Positions 23,156 through 37,100 of a DNA stretch of 64,000 nucleotides are shown piece after piece. The position numbers were made by a program, and so were the translations under genes. The stretch is from Aptenodytes patagonicus (lineage: Eukaryota > Chordata > Aves > Sphenisciformes > Spheniscidae): positions 125,176,294 through 125,240,293 of the forward strand of contig NC_134949.1 in NCBI RefSeq assembly GCF_965638725.1, read 5' to 3'. Below the pieces are notes generated by a model. That model was not told the origin of the DNA. It saw nothing but the letters and a program-made list of their open reading frames with translations, and ran no database searches. The number at the start of each line of letters is the position of its first letter. Within the stretch, counting starts at the first letter, position 1.

Positions 23156-26100
23156 TTAGAGCTCCTTTCTGGATTTTAGAGCTTGGCAAGGTAGATGTAT
23201 TGAAATAATAGTCTGGTTTAAGCACAGTTTTCATACCCTTACTGTCACAGACACACTGAAATAGTGTCTGGGGATACAACATTATCTCTTTATATCTTTT
23301 ATTATCTCTTATTATGGCAAACTCAACACAGAGAAATATATAACAGACGTAATAATAGAAATCAGGAACTTGAGACAGCAATGCAAATCCCCGATCTCAG
23401 TAATACAATAGGCACTCAGAAGACGCAAATTTGCCTTTTAGTCGTTCAGGCAGGCAGGTAGCCGATGACTAGAGAGCCAGGCCAGGGCTCACAGGCCTGC
23501 ACCGAAATTTCCAGTTCAACCGCAGCTTCCTGCATGACCTTACTCTAGTCACTTAATTAATCCTGTAGATCTGTTTACACTTGGTAGAAGGAGAATGCAT
23601 GCTTTCCCTATCAGAGGGTGATTATGAAGGTAAAATCGCTTAATTGCTGTAAGGAATGAGAAGTTTTGAGGGCTCTGGCAACCTCTCGCTGGATTTTAAA
23701 CACTGCTTTCGCCACTGCATCTGCAGGCGCAGGTTAGACCAACAGGCTTGTGGTCAGGCAGAGCCTCCTGTTTCAGGGCACGGTCGGACACGCTGTTCGG
23801 GTTGGAGCTGCTGTGGATTTAGAGGTGACCTTACTCCCCAGCTGCTTGCCACCGTTTTCAAACCGGGGTGGTTGTGCCTACGCAGACACCGAGTTTCAGG
23901 AGAGCAGCCTGTAGAGCTTTAGAGCCACAGCTTTAAAATTAACAGTATAATGATTAGTTAAACTGTTGCGCCATCTATGTTTAGACATGTCCTGTGTTAA
24001 TAATGTGCTCAATCATCCCTGAAACGGCACAGCGAGATACCTCCCACCAAAGTTCAAGTTCTTGGCCACAGGCGTGCCTGCACTGACCGCATCCGTGCGG
24101 CAAAGGGGGTGACGCCCCTGCGGGGCACCTTCCTTGCACTTCAGTTGTGTTCACGTTTGGGTGGGCAAACTTGCAAGTCTCATTGACGCTGTGATTTCCA
24201 TTCAGTTGCCAGGACCAACATCAGGGAAGGTCCATGAGGCTCCGTGTCTGGCGATCCGCAAGAGATAAACAATACAGCTCGGTCAATGAAGGGAAAGCTC
24301 GTAATAAAGACTGAGGGAGCTCTGGCTGTAGCTGGCAGGAGGATCAGCTCGTCATTCCTCAAAAACAAGAGACACCCAAATGCGTTTTTTTCTCAAACCA
24401 CTACCCTTCTCACCACTTGCTTTTTCAAGTAGTGTGGTTTCATGTTCCCTTTTCTAAAATGCCAGGCGTTGCACAGTCAGGTGTCCCTATTTCAGAAGTC
24501 CAGTTTTTTCCTTACTGTCCTCTTCACAGCTGAACTAATATCACTGCAATAAAGCCGTGTCGAAGATAAAGGAATCGCTGCCGCAGCACTGCTATCGGCA
24601 GAGGTACATGCTGTCCTTCCAATCAGATGACTGGGGAGCGGGGAAAGGGTTTCAGTAGAAGCATTTTGGGTATTTCCTTCTTCGGAAAGCTTTCCAATGG
24701 GTTCTCACCCTAAAAAAGAGGTGATTCAGGTCATGCTACCTGTCAATGCCTCATTTTAAATGTGCACAGTCTCTTACTGGCATATACCACCCAAATGCCA
24801 AGGTAACCATTTGCAAATACAGTTGCTGCATTTGCACTCAACAGAGTAGCTCGTTGTCTCAGGCAAGCAAAGGGTTCTGCAAACACCCAGAAGTGCTTGT
24901 AAACACCGTGCATGCAGCTAGCTACTATTTTGCCTTCAAATTAGCAGGCTGAGTGTGAACCTGGCTCTGAATTCAGCGATTCTTTTGCTCTGCCTCTGAT
25001 GCTGTGCCTTTAACACTCAACCCTTTGCCTTGCACACACCTCCCCCACGCAGTGGTAGCACCTCTTGGGAGTGCACATGGAGCTCTGGTTTATGACCATG
25101 GAAGTCATGTCCCCCTCCCTATCACCCCACAGTGACATCAGAGCATTTTCAAGAGTAGTTACAAAAAGGAGAACAAAATGTAAAACAAGTCAGCTTCAGC
25201 GTGCTTACTGTTACAATGCAGCCTATTCACCAGCTGGTGTCCAACATAGGCACCTCTTAGAAGAGCAGATAAGGGCCAGCAGAACCAGTCACCCTTCACT
25301 CCCCTGCTCCAAGAAGAGCTCCTCACTCCTCTGTCTCACTCTCCTGGCAATTCCTTGTCTTGATTCCCAGCCACTTTTGCAACCAGCTTGATCCCACTAC
25401 TTCTGCTTCTTTCTCCATTTCCCAATGGTTAGGACAGTCACGTAGACAAAGGGAGACCTACTCCCAGATGTCAGCAGTGTCTCTGTTTTACATGCAACAG
25501 CCTCTGGATAAAAACCAGAGGAAACATTGGGGTCAGCACAGAGATCCCTGGACCACGTGTGAGCAGAAGCCATGGTGGCTCCCACGCAGGGCACTGCCCC
25601 ACTCCTCGGGCCCCATGAATGGTGCACACCAGGTGCCTCCAGGGTGAGGCAGAAGCTGAACGGACGTTTCCAAGACCACAGCTTCAAACTTAGTCCAGAT
25701 CCTAAATGGATCTGGGCTTGTCCTCATACTTACCTCTCAGCTTTATAGGCTGCTACTGAAGCAAAGCCCCTGCAGTTGAGAGCTCGAGTTGTAAACAAGG
25801 CAGATTTTCCAAGGGAGTTTCCCAGAGGTCCAAAAAGCCATGAGATATCCAACCCTCGGTGGCCTTCAGCTCTGCCCATTACTCAAACATGGTGCATTTC
25901 AAAGCATGTTTCAAAGAAGGCTATCGTCCTGGAAAGGGACTAAGTTGTTAATTATTTGACGTTGGTTGCAGGGCGTGGGGGGAGTTTGCAATCCATTAAT
26001 GACTGCAGAATCACTCAGCAGCAACACATCCAAGGGAGCCTGGGAGATATACGAGCTGTTTCTGAAAATTATTTTATTTTGAAAAGTGTTAAAGGCATCC

Positions 26101-27670
26101 TTCAAACTGCTTCTCCTTGGCAAGTTTTATTAGCAATTCATTTCTGTCACACCTCAGGTCAAGCTACTGTAGATCTTGCAGCAATTTTTTTTTTTTTTAA
26201 ACATGTTTTTATTTAATTGGTGTCTCTAAGATTGTTTTGAATCCTGTGCGTGCCCTATGAGTGGCTGTCTGGGTCCTCTTCCAAGCTGGCCTCCACAGTG
26301 AAGCGTGCAACTTAACCGTGTTTCGCTTTGTGTGACTGCCATTACTAAAGGACCACTGCCACACACTGGCAAACTTTGAAATATGTATTTTCCTAAAGTC
26401 CCGCTGATGGTTTTTTCCATTAATCATCTCTGCTTCCCAAAGGATTTGTGTGGAAACAAAATTTCTCTCTTTTCTTAACTGGATTTATCCCTCTGCCCAA
26501 TTATATCAGAGATGCTGCACAATCTATCTGCTCCGCAGGTGACATCAAGATTCATCATTACAAAAGCTGCTGGTAGGAGGAGGGGGCTGGCGATAGCATG
26601 ACAAACTGAGCATTCACACACAAATACTCCAGTAACAAATCAGCAATGACCAGGAAAGTCATAAGGGGAACGCTGCGACTGTGGTGGGGCTTGGCTCCGA
26701 CTTTCTGAAGGTCTCTGGGTGAGCAGGTGAGGGCCTTCCATGTCCCATCAGCTTCTGAGAAAGTCCTGGTGCCGTACCACAAGGATGGTCCCAGTTCAAG
26801 GGCAGCTTGCTACAGAAATCTTCCCCAGGCTTTCAGCACTGTCTCTGCATGACTGTTCCTGGGAACATGATTAAACTTGTCTTAAAGAAGGAGACGCTAA
26901 CACAGGTTGGCAAGAAAAACATCACTCAGGCTTCAGGTTCAGCTTGTGCTGACACTTCTCAAGCATTAGAGAAGGGCAAATCCTGCAGAGATTACTGGGT
27001 CAGATAGATGGGGCCGTGTTTTCTCTTTGGCGTCTCAGCTCCATCATTTTGTTCTTCCTCCAGCCGGGCATTATCAGTGACACTGTGGTCTAAAACACAG
27101 ACCTGAAAGGATAATTCGGTTCTCTCTTTCACTAGCTTTGGCAAATGGCTTACAGTCATGATTACAGAAATTTGTTTTAATTGCTTTTGATATCCTGGGG
27201 TGTCCTATTTACATGTGACTATTTCACTTTATCAATTTTCTAGCTGGACTTCTTTCCTCCCTGAAACGTCAGAGGTTCACGACCATGCTTGTAAGAGTTC
27301 CCCAAAGCCGCCTGCTGGGTGCCGTGGTCTGCAGTAAAAGCTTGGCCCATACCTAGTGGAAGTTAACAGCACTGCAACGGACTTCAGATCCATTTTGAAA
27401 TACTGTCACTTTGACATCTACTTTAAAACATTTTCAGGTGTATTCTGTAGGAGCCCTGGAATTATTTTTCTTCTCTTCAGGCAATCTCTCTGAGGCTGGA
27501 GCCACTTCTTCGCCCTGCTTGGGAGACACTTCACCTGATCTTTAAAAGAATTTACAAGCTACAGTGCTTCTCCCTTTCTCTGCAAACACTGATCAAACAG
27601 CACTGCTTAGAGTTCTGCCCCACGTCTGATTAAACTGCCTCTCAGATAGAAAACATTTCTTCTTCTGTAG

Positions 27671-27877
27671 CAGTACGTCAACAACTGTTCGAGGCTGCTA
27701 CCGATGAAGAGGAAAGCTGGTGGGAAGAGCAGTTTCAGAAGTTGTTATTATGCCCCAGCAATTCCAGCCCAGCTGAGCCAGATGTGGAGAGAGACCTCTC
27801 ATGCCTCTGCGTCCTCCTGATTCAGTACAAGATATACCGAATTGCGAGTGGAATGAGCTCCTAAAAAAAGCTAGGAG
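27671..27877 (+). other. Candidate unannotated exon
   Basis: A pyrimidine-rich tract ends in TTCTTCTGTAG at 27,670, a good 3' splice site. At 27,877 there is GAG|GTAAGG, a good 5' splice site. One frame is open from 27,634 to a TAA at 27,862-27,864 and reads through acidic and aromatic residues (EEESWWEEQF at its centre). The stop falls 13 bases before the donor, so if the exon is real it is non-coding, ends a reading frame early, or is a terminal exon that ignores the donor. I do not recognise the peptide. Confidence 0.22.
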
Positions 27878-30800
27878 GTAAGGTTTCTATTAATTGCTCC
27901 TAAAGCCTTGCAACGGCGAAAATTTATTTCATTTGACTAAAATGTTGGTGCCACCAGCATCATTCCAGCCTTTCTTCTTTTTCATATTTCTCATGTCAAA
28001 CCTTTAAGCTCTGCCGACGTGCAACTCACCTGCCACAACTCTTTCATAAACACATCGCAAAAACTGATGCTGAGGCTGTGAGACATGTTTTTTTAAGCTA
28101 AACGGTCACATAAAACTTTTGCCTAATAATTGCAGTCAGTTATAGCTGCTGTGATTTTGCTGTTATTGTTGTTACAACATTTTTATGACAGCAAAAGCCT
28201 TAATATAGAATCATCCCTTCAAGCATACAGAAGATTTGCGTTTGTCTGTCTTGTATTGCTCACCATGCCTGCAATATATATTGGCAAAGCATTTTTGCCT
28301 GTGTGCGCTGCCGGCAACCAGAGGGCTGGCCAGGGTAGTTACTCTGGCAGAACTTTTACATCTAAATGGTGCCCAAACCCCTCAGCTCCCATAATCACTT
28401 GGTGGCATCAACAGAGCTCGTGTGCCTGAACTCTGTGGGTGGGTGCTTCAGAAAACAGGAGCAGATTGGAGGCTCCTTTTCCCCACTGAATTTAGTAATT
28501 TCAAGTGGATGCTCAATATTTTTCTGCAGCATGTATAGAAGACAAACAGCATGCCTCTGCTGAAGACTGTAATTTTTCCTGCTTGGTTTTTCCCTTTGTT
28601 TTGCAAAGGTGGAGGTGGAAAGTAGCAGGTTCATCTTTTCTGAAGTGCCTAGCCTTCAGGGATTGTTGTACCGAGTGTCAGACACTCACTATAGCCCTTT
28701 CAACTGAGAGGCTCCTGTGCGCTTTTTTGCTACATCTTGTTTGTGCCATGATTTCTAGGAGTTCACTCTCCTCTTGTACTGAGGGACTGTATTCCTTATT
28801 TCTTTTTAGAGGAATTTTAGTTGAAAGATTTTCCTTCATTTTTCACCAGTTTGTGACAATAGGTGTTTGTGTAATAGCTTACTTAATAATTAATTAGAGC
28901 TGCATAGTAATTTAAGTAGACAATATATGGAAAGTCCATTTATCTTAGAAATCCCTTTAACTTCAAAAGCCAACAGATCAGTGAGCAGTTTGTCATGGAG
29001 CATCAACGTGATGGGACCTGCTTTCCTTCAGTAGCACAGTCTGCATTCAGAGCAGTCAGGATGCCAATGAGACATGTGCATAAAGACCCAAAAGGCTTTG
29101 GCCCCCAAAATACTCTTAGACCAAGCCCAAGCAGCTTGACCTGTCACACAGCTCCTGGTCACAGGAATGCCTTTTTTCACATGGCATCGGTACAGTTTTC
29201 CTGGCAGCATCACTTTTATGCTCAGCTTGATGAACTCCACCCGCCACGGCAACGTATAGCTGAACATCCTTTTCCCAGTTCTTCTTGCTCGGTACCCTTG
29301 ACGGTACGCTGGAGAGCGTAGGCACAGCTCTCCGAACAGACGTGGGTGTCAGCTTCCCTCAATAACCATGCCACGTGGCAGGAATAATCTCCTGCTTGTC
29401 TTTACATGTGAAGAGCCTATCATCTCCTTAGGTCCTTTGCAGTATGCATGTTACTGATACAGCCCAGCTTTCACTGGCTTGGGTTAATTGTGCAACCCTT
29501 GGTGCAAGAGCCCTCTGCCCCCGGTGTCGCCTACCCACCCAGCTGCACAGGGTGAGATGGGAGACAGTTGCATCCTACCCAACACATGCAGTTTTCCTAT
29601 GTCCTGTGGAGCAACCTGAAGCTGCTTACCCTGTTTCAGCTCTTCTGTAACACCTTCACCTCTCTCCCCATTTCACTCCATTTTACCATGGGATTTCTCG
29701 CTCTGTCCTTGAAAGCATCTGAAATCACTTATCAGAGGAAAGTGCTGGAATAAGTGTTCTGACCTGGCATGTCCTACTGCAACATCATTACTGAACTTAG
29801 CAGTCAGTAAATCCTGCCTCAGTTCTGTGCTCTGCCTCTGCTGTCCGCTTGCCTGCTGTGATAATTTCTAGTCCTTTTTGTAGTTTCATCCTTCTTACAG
29901 CATCCACTTTTCCTGCAAAGCTCAGAAATCCTCCTGTCTGTCTGTGCAAAAGACACTAAAATGCCACATAATGAATTGTTGTTGTTACGTGCTATGCTAG
30001 GACCATCTTTGGCATTTCCTGAGGCATTTTTATGTCTGCCTTTTAATTTACTATACTGAAAGCTGCTTGAAGCAGAAAGCACGTTTGCCCTCGTTTCTCA
30101 CCCTGGCACCCAAAACAGCACGAGCCCTTGTGTAACCATGAGGAGCCATGCGTGGTGAGAGCAGGATTTCTCACCTCCTTGTTTTGCAGCGTGTGGCTCT
30201 CCGTACCCCGCTCTCCCCATGGGTACTACCCAGCAGGCAAAACTTCATTCAAAGAGACCCCCTTTCTGCCCAAGGGAGATGGTATTTCCATAAAACTCTT
30301 CTTTGGAAGGGGCTTATCTCTGTAGTAGTTTTTAAATGTTGATGCTTTGCAACAAGATTCAGTTTCCTGGAGGGCAACACGACCGCAGGCCCAACTTTCA
30401 TCCCGACGTGTCATTGTGCAATGTTTGGAGAAGCCTCCTGCTTTTCATAACTCATCTGCAAAAGAGCGCTTTGCGCAGCCAAACTCAATAAAAAATATTC
30501 TCCTGGGGAAACAGAATTATTCTCCGGGCTTTGTGTATATTTACAGCAGGCAGATGAAATGCATAAATTAAAAGGATAGGTAGAGGCTCTGAAGAGTTTG
30601 AGCCAGCCAGGGTACTCACACACTGTGTACGTTTATTAAGGATAGGGTTTTTTTCACAGGGAGCATTACTGTTTCACGTCTGACTTTCACAGTTGTGGTA
30701 AAATACACGGTGGCTTTTGAAGGCGGTGGGACCGCTGTGAAACCCCTCGCTTTGAGTGGTTCCCTGGTAGGAGACCTTGGCACTGGGAGATGGCAGAGAG

Positions 30801-32656
30801 GAAATTCTGGAACAGACCGAGAGCTGAAAGAAAGCACAGCTAAACGTCACAGGATTTAAGTGCTGTGAATAGGGAGTTTGTCTCCAAAAGAGTCACACGG
30901 GCCTTTATCCGAAGGAGATGATAGGGTTGGAGGTGGTGGGGGTTGTTTGGGGTTTTCATCCTCTTTTGCCAGCACAAAGCTACTTTCTGCCTACAGGCGC
31001 CCCTGATGAGCACCCTGGGCTGCAGGCTGGAGGCCGATCAGTAAATATGTAATGCCTGTCAATACCATCGCTCGCCCCTCACCGTGGCAGGCTGGCAAGA
31101 GCGTGCCAAGCGGCCGAGGTCCCAGCACTGGGAGCCAGCCGTGCTTCCACACGTGGCCCGCGGGCGAAATGGAAACCTGACGGGAACCTCTCCAGCCCCA
31201 CCGGGCTCGCCTTCCACTCAGTCTGCAATTAATTAAGACTGAAGGGGAGGTTTTGAATAACCCCTTTGTGGAACAAAATACACGCAGTCAAAACCCAGCT
31301 GACAAACACAACAAAACTGACTTCATGGTTTCTTATGAGAAAACCATTAATGGCTAGAGAAATGAAGAAACACTTTGTTCAAGTCACTGGTGTGAATGCA
31401 GCATATTCAGATTACAAAGCAGTTCTGCCCTGCTATAATAAATTTCATATAGCTTTATCCATGGGTAACCAGGTATATAAAAGCCAGGAATAACACATTA
31501 GGTTTTAAGTTAGCGTACAGCACCCACTATTACATTTTCACAGAGCTCTCTCACAAAGAGTCAGCGCTTCCACAGCAGCTGATGCCTCCGACACAGCAAG
31601 CACCGACGGGGTGGTCACACGATACTCGCCGCCATGGCTCTGGCTTGCTTTCAGCTTTTTGTCCATGCCCTCCTCTCGTGCAGAGGGGGCTGCGTGCTAA
31701 AAGGTTTAATAAAGAAAGATCGCCTTTACCTCGGCGGCACGTCCCCTTCTTTTCCACAGTGGCGAACCTTAGAGCCTGCTGACGAACAGTGGCATGTTGC
31801 TCAGTCAGGCAGGAAGAAGTAGGGAAAAAAGATCCTATTTGGGAAAAACATTTACAGTCTCCAGACCTTAGCTGGGGTGAAGTTTAACGGCGTGTGTTAT
31901 GTGGCAGGTCAGAGAAAAGGCTGTAGCAGGATCCTTTTCCTGTACAGGCTGTGAAAGCGGTACTCACCCCCCGTTTTACCGCCAGTACCCAAAAGCATCT
32001 CAGAGGTGTCCAAGCCTGGCTGTTTCCGACCACGGATGTCTCTTGCAAAGGCTTTGTGTGAAGGCTAGTTAGCGACTCTCCGTGACGTTTGTGAACCCAC
32101 CACCCAGGGCCAACCATGAGATGGGGAGTCCATGAAACGTAGGCCCAGCAGGTCCTGGTCCAGTCTTATGTCACGTTCTCCCTTTGGGCATTAGCACCTG
32201 AAGCCCCCGAAGTCAGCAAGCATCTTTCCTGTCTGCACCAACCCCTCAGCTCTGTCTGGAGGCTCCTCTCCTAACCTGCAGGTGAGAGACCTGGAGATGA
32301 GACTGCAAAACTCATTGATCTTTGAGGCCTAATCCAACCTGGGAACCCAAGCACCTTGCTGGAAAAGGCGGCCACCATGACAAATCAGCGTTTCAGGCAC
32401 AAATCTGGATAATTTTTGGTAATACCATTGTTAACATCCAGAAACACAGTAATTTCTAAGCTTATGTCGTAGTCCTAATACGAAATAAATTCAGATCGAC
32501 AAACCGTATTTTCATTAGGTTCTCAGAAAACCGGCACAGCACCTTACTGTCTCCCTAGTTTGACAGCAGTTATAATTGACTGTCCACATGTGTCTCCATC
32601 ATTCTGAAGACTTTCACGCATCAAGCATGCCAGGCTTGATATAACAAATAATTGTT

Positions 32657-34168
32657 TTACTTCCAGAACACAAAAAGAACCCACTGCAAGACACGAGAAA
32701 ATCCTGTTTCTACACCTTTGCCAGCCCTCAGAAACCTGAAAGATTCAACTTGCTGAGGTTGTAAGTGTGCAAATTCAACAACAGTTTCTACGGGCTGTAT
32801 TCCAAAGTACTTAGCCACTCCATAACAAGCTCTCTTTACAGACTTATGATCTGGAGCGATGGCTAACTTTTTACAGTTGTTACCCAATAATTTCAAACAT
32901 GAAGTTGGCCCTGCCTCTTCACCTTGTCCTGTCATGTTACAAGACTAACTGTTCTCTTCAGGCCCATGAACAATGAGATGATTGTACCATCCTCTGGGTA
33001 AGCAAGATGTGCTGAAAGCAACCATGACCATATGCCATAAGCCTTCCAGTCACAAGAAACTGGCTCAACATCTCATACTTGACCCACTGAGATCAGGAGA
33101 CCATGTCACAACTGTCACTGGCCCTGCAGTTTGGTACTAACCTGCCCACAAGGCTTTGCTGTCTTTTCTAATGCATGCACAGACCTCTTCCCTCCACACC
33201 TGGTAAGAGGTGTCTCCTTCCTCCCTCTCCCTCATTTCAAATGTGTGATCCTAAAGGTTATGGCTTATAAGCAGGCTCAGATCAGGTCCTCCATTAGGTG
33301 TTGTAGGGACAAGGATCTTTGTGTGGACCCTCTGGTCTCAAAACCAGCTGGGACTACTAATATCAGCCTTGCTTGATCAACGACCTTTGGATTTTTAACA
33401 CTAATCTCTCCTGGCCTCTCTGACTCTTCTCTTGAGAGACCATGGCAGTTTGATCTAAAAAGATGGCCTGGACAGAACAGATTGGGATCACTGTGGAGAA
33501 CTGAAAGACCTGACTTTTCCTTCCTCAAAATCACTGCAAAATTAGCTGGTACACAGGTGGCCTCAGAAAGACTTCTCACTACAAGCCCTTCATGACTTTA
33601 GATATACAGAAATGTTAGAGATGAAGTCAAGCTTTTTCTGAAGATGAGATCTTAACTTGAAAGGGACCACTGAAAAGCTGGATGGGGTAATTACCCAGAC
33701 AGAAAAGCCTGTTTCCTAAGGAACACAGACACCCATGGTTTCCACTCTTCTCCTCTCCCTAAATGCAGGCTTGGTCTTTAGGTCATTCAACACAGATGGT
33801 TACAGCTGCCACTCGTGGGCTAGGTGGGACTGTGGCAGGGCCATTACACCACCTCTAAATATACAAGATACTTTATTTCAGTGATGTGCCTCTTCAAGCA
33901 CTTGCTCAAATTGCAATTAACTTAATGCACAAATTTCCTTCTACTAAGGTTTCTCTCATTTCTTCATAACTCACCACACCTCCAGTCAGAGGTCTCCTTC
34001 TTCCTCCTCGTAACTTTGGGTCTGAGTTTCACGCTGTGACTTTCTGCTTTCATCCATAGGATGAGCAACCCCTTCTTCCAGTTTAGCTACTTCTTTAGGC
34101 TCTTCAGGAAATACTAAGGAACGGGTTGCTTCTTCGCACCCCACTTTGACCAAACCACAGGTTTTTTC
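32657..34168 (-). other. Minus-strand cluster of coding-like fragments with a poly(A) signal
   Basis: Read leftward, a frame open from 34,168 to a TGA at 33,986-33,988 gives a very acidic C-terminus ending SYEEEEGDL. AATAAA follows about 110 nt later on the minus strand (33,872-33,877). Further left are a 100-codon frame (33,277-33,579) and a 92-codon frame (32,657-32,935) that starts with ATG and contains CKKLAIAPDHKSVKR. No single frame joins them and I recognise none of the peptides. Possibilities are a decayed gene or retroelement, a spliced transcript with small exons, or chance frames in a strand-asymmetric region that is purine-rich on the minus strand. Confidence 0.2.
33872..33877 (-). 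terminator. Possible AATAAA poly(A) signal
   Basis: Canonical hexamer on the minus strand, about 110 nt past the stop codon of the acidic open frame ending at 33,986. AATAAA is common by chance in AT-rich DNA, so its only support is that position. Confidence 0.2.
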
Positions 34169-37100
34169 TTAAATATCCGCTCTGGCAACCACAACACCAC
34201 AGGAGCTGTCTCCTCCCTGGCTCTGGCCCCAGCTCCTTTGGGCAGATCACTGCACCATCCTCTATTATAACCCACTGAATGCTAGGACCTACTCAGCATT
34301 TTACCTCGTGCTGTAATTTCTTGTGTATAGTGTGAGTCAACAGGACACACGCGGCCCTGAGAAAGACCAAAGAACCTGCCACCTTTACACACTCAAAATT
34401 TAAAAAAGCTTCTGAATGGATCTTCTTCCAGCTGGACCACACGTTTGATGATCTTCACAAGGTAAGCCAAGAGTGGTATTTCTGCCTAAGGTTTCTAAGT
34501 GATAGCCGCACATAAAATTTCTCAACAAGCCATCTTCGACACAACAGAAAGGATAAGCTGTGTCTGCTCTGCTCAAACTTCGCAGAGCAAAATTTCCCTT
34601 TTGCCAAGAGAGACCAGCACTGAGCATTTTGCTAAAAAAAAACAGATGGGCAGAGCTAGGAACAGATCGGGAAAGGGGGGTACGACTGGCAATTAAACCG
34701 CAAGCTTAATTATGTCCTCCAGTAACTATACTCACAGTCATTTGGAGTTCTGTCTATCATAGATCTGTTAAAAGATCAATCACTTCATTAAGAAGACAAT
34801 AAAAATGTCTGCTCAAAAGTAAACCTCTGTTTTTCCACAGAAGGCAGCATTTCTTTCTACAGCTCACTGTCCCCACAAACCAGGAGAATGAAATCAGGAA
34901 GGAAAGGGAAGAATCTAATAAAAATGTGACAGGTAGAAAAAGAGGGGAGAAAAATAAAGAGCTCTTTAACTGATAAATCTATTGCAAGACACAGCAACCT
35001 TTGCAAAAAAATCAATAGTTTTACTCTGATCAATCATTATGCATAGGCAGCTGCTGGAGACTGACCCAGGATAAAAACAGACTGTAACTTAATCACTTTG
35101 CGGAGAAAAGTGGTGGATAAGGACCATTTTTTAAAGTCACTGTTTTTGAGGTGATCAGCATAAGATGCTTTAACAAAATCACTCTCAGAAAGTAAAAAGG
35201 TGATTAGAAGTTGCCAAAAATCAGGAGCTCTTCTACAGTCTCAAACACAAGATCATTTAAAATCAGTTATTAGTACATGGGTTTATTGAGACCATTGCGA
35301 CAGGCAAAGTTTTAGTCAACAGCTTGTTCTTTCTCTGTGTCATGTTCTTCCTCCACTGTTATTTTTTTTAAACACAAGCCCACACATCGATTTTGTCCAA
35401 AGTACTACCAATAGCACATAAATATTGTTTACATTTCTATAAATGGAACAGTTTATTACAGCAATTTCTGCGTGATTGTTGCTCTGCGCAAGAATGTTTT
35501 CAATGTCAAAGCAAGAAGGCTGCTGAAATCCTGCTTGAAAGCATTTTCTATTGTCCATGGAGTATAAAAAGAAAAAGCCCATGTTTCTTAGCATTTTAAC
35601 GATTTGATAGAGTACTGAAGCTTCGCTCTGAACACACAGCAAAGTATGATGACTCTGCCCATTTGAAGCCACGTGAAAGTGCGGGGTTGTTAAAGAAAGA
35701 GCTCCTGAAACCTCCGCATTAAAAGAGATTAACAAGGTCATGAAAGGGTCCAGCTGCCCATGCCGGGCCACTCCTCGGGCCTGGAGGCTCTGCATTGTGC
35801 AAAGCGCCCATCCAGGGACAGCATTCACTCGACTGACGTTTCATCTTGCATTAATCTTGGACAGCTGTAACAAACTCCTCTGCAACCTCTAGCAGTCTCC
35901 AAACTGCAATGTCAAAACTGGACAAGCGCTCGAGCGATCTGGCTTTGCAGTTACCCATGCTGGGATGTGGGGACAGGAATAGAGGCCTCCAGAACTCCCT
36001 TCCAAGCCAAATCTTTCCACAATTCCATGAAAATGTTGCATTTTTTCTATTGAATCAATTAATATTTCACCCCTATTCAAAGCAAGCTTCCATTATGTTC
36101 AATTCTTTTTTGTTTTTTTCCCAAATCAACCCTGGAAAATTGTCTTTCAGCCCTACCTGTAAAAAAGAGGAATACAACATTTGACAATTACTTAGTTTAA
36201 CTGAACACCTGCTGCCTTATTATAATGGAGAGAGAAGTACTGTGAATTACATGCAACTCTAAAAATAGGAATGGACTGAAGAAAACCCATAAGAAATCCT
36301 CTGTGTACAATTTCTGAGAAATACACTCATTATCTGACTAGAAACGTTAGCTGTCAACTAAATGCGACTTGGGTACATACAGGAAAAAAACAGCTCAGAA
36401 CATATTCCTCCGAGTATCTAAAGATGAAATTTCCACACCTTTGAGAGCTGAATCATATTGTGCTTCCATTTACAAAGCTCCTATTCACTTCAGTAGTCAA
36501 GTATGCTCAGGAAGTGCATATTTAAAAAGAAAGGAACTTTTGCTAGACAGGCAAACAGCAGGATGAAACGCTATCGTTTTGCAACTTGCCAGCAGAGCAG
36601 AGCGAGGTGGACTAGAAGCCATAATGAACATAGAATCAAAAGGAAAAGCAACAGAGAACTTGAATCTTCTGCCGCCATCTCCTGCTTTGGTGTTTTGGTT
36701 TTGTTGGGGTTTTTTTAAGAGCCCCTGCAACAGAAATACATGCAGAGATACGTTATTTTGATTGCCCTTGGTAAATTAAGCACACTATACCCGTATTTCC
36801 ACTTGCACATTACAGTGACTATGGGCTGGTTTCCACCTACCCATAATCTGCTCAATATTAAATCAAATTCAGCTCATACATACAAAAGTAAAGAATTAAA
36901 TCTCTCCCACAAGGTGTAAAACGTGGGTAAGTTGTTTTTGTTTTTAGCACAACTAATCTCACTGCTTCCTCACTGTTAGCATTCCAGCTTCCCTCTGAAG
37001 TGCTGCTAAAAGCACCTCTTTCCAGCAGACACTGCCTCCCTGCTTTGCCCTGGCCTGGGTGGGTGGCAGAACAGGAATCCTATTTCTGGGGTTTGTTTCG

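Larger units (their letters stand above)
21335..32640. other. Mostly non-coding DNA with two unidentified coding-like stretches
   Basis: No recognised gene. Bases 21,955-22,095 are strongly pyrimidine-rich on the plus strand. An AT-rich stretch at 23,275-23,320 contains repeated TTATCT (GATA-factor-like) words. ATTTGCAAAT, a palindromic POU-type octamer variant, lies at 24,809-24,818. T14 lies at 26,185-26,198 and, read on the minus strand, follows AATAAA by about a dozen bases, but no retrocopied gene can be recognised upstream of it. The coding-like stretches at 22,538-23,155 and 27,634-27,877 are described separately. Confidence 0.5.

Noticed and set aside
26185..26216. T14 plus reversed AATAAA, resembling the tail of a retroposed gene on the minus strand
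   Set aside because: No coding sequence is recognisable where the gene body should be and no flanking direct repeat was seen. Processed retrocopies are rare in birds.
32305..32345. A stretch resembling the CR1 3' end (GATCTTTGAGG followed by CCAACCTGGGA)
   Set aside because: Only about 30 bases are similar and no neighbouring CR1 sequence is recognisable, so it is too short to call.
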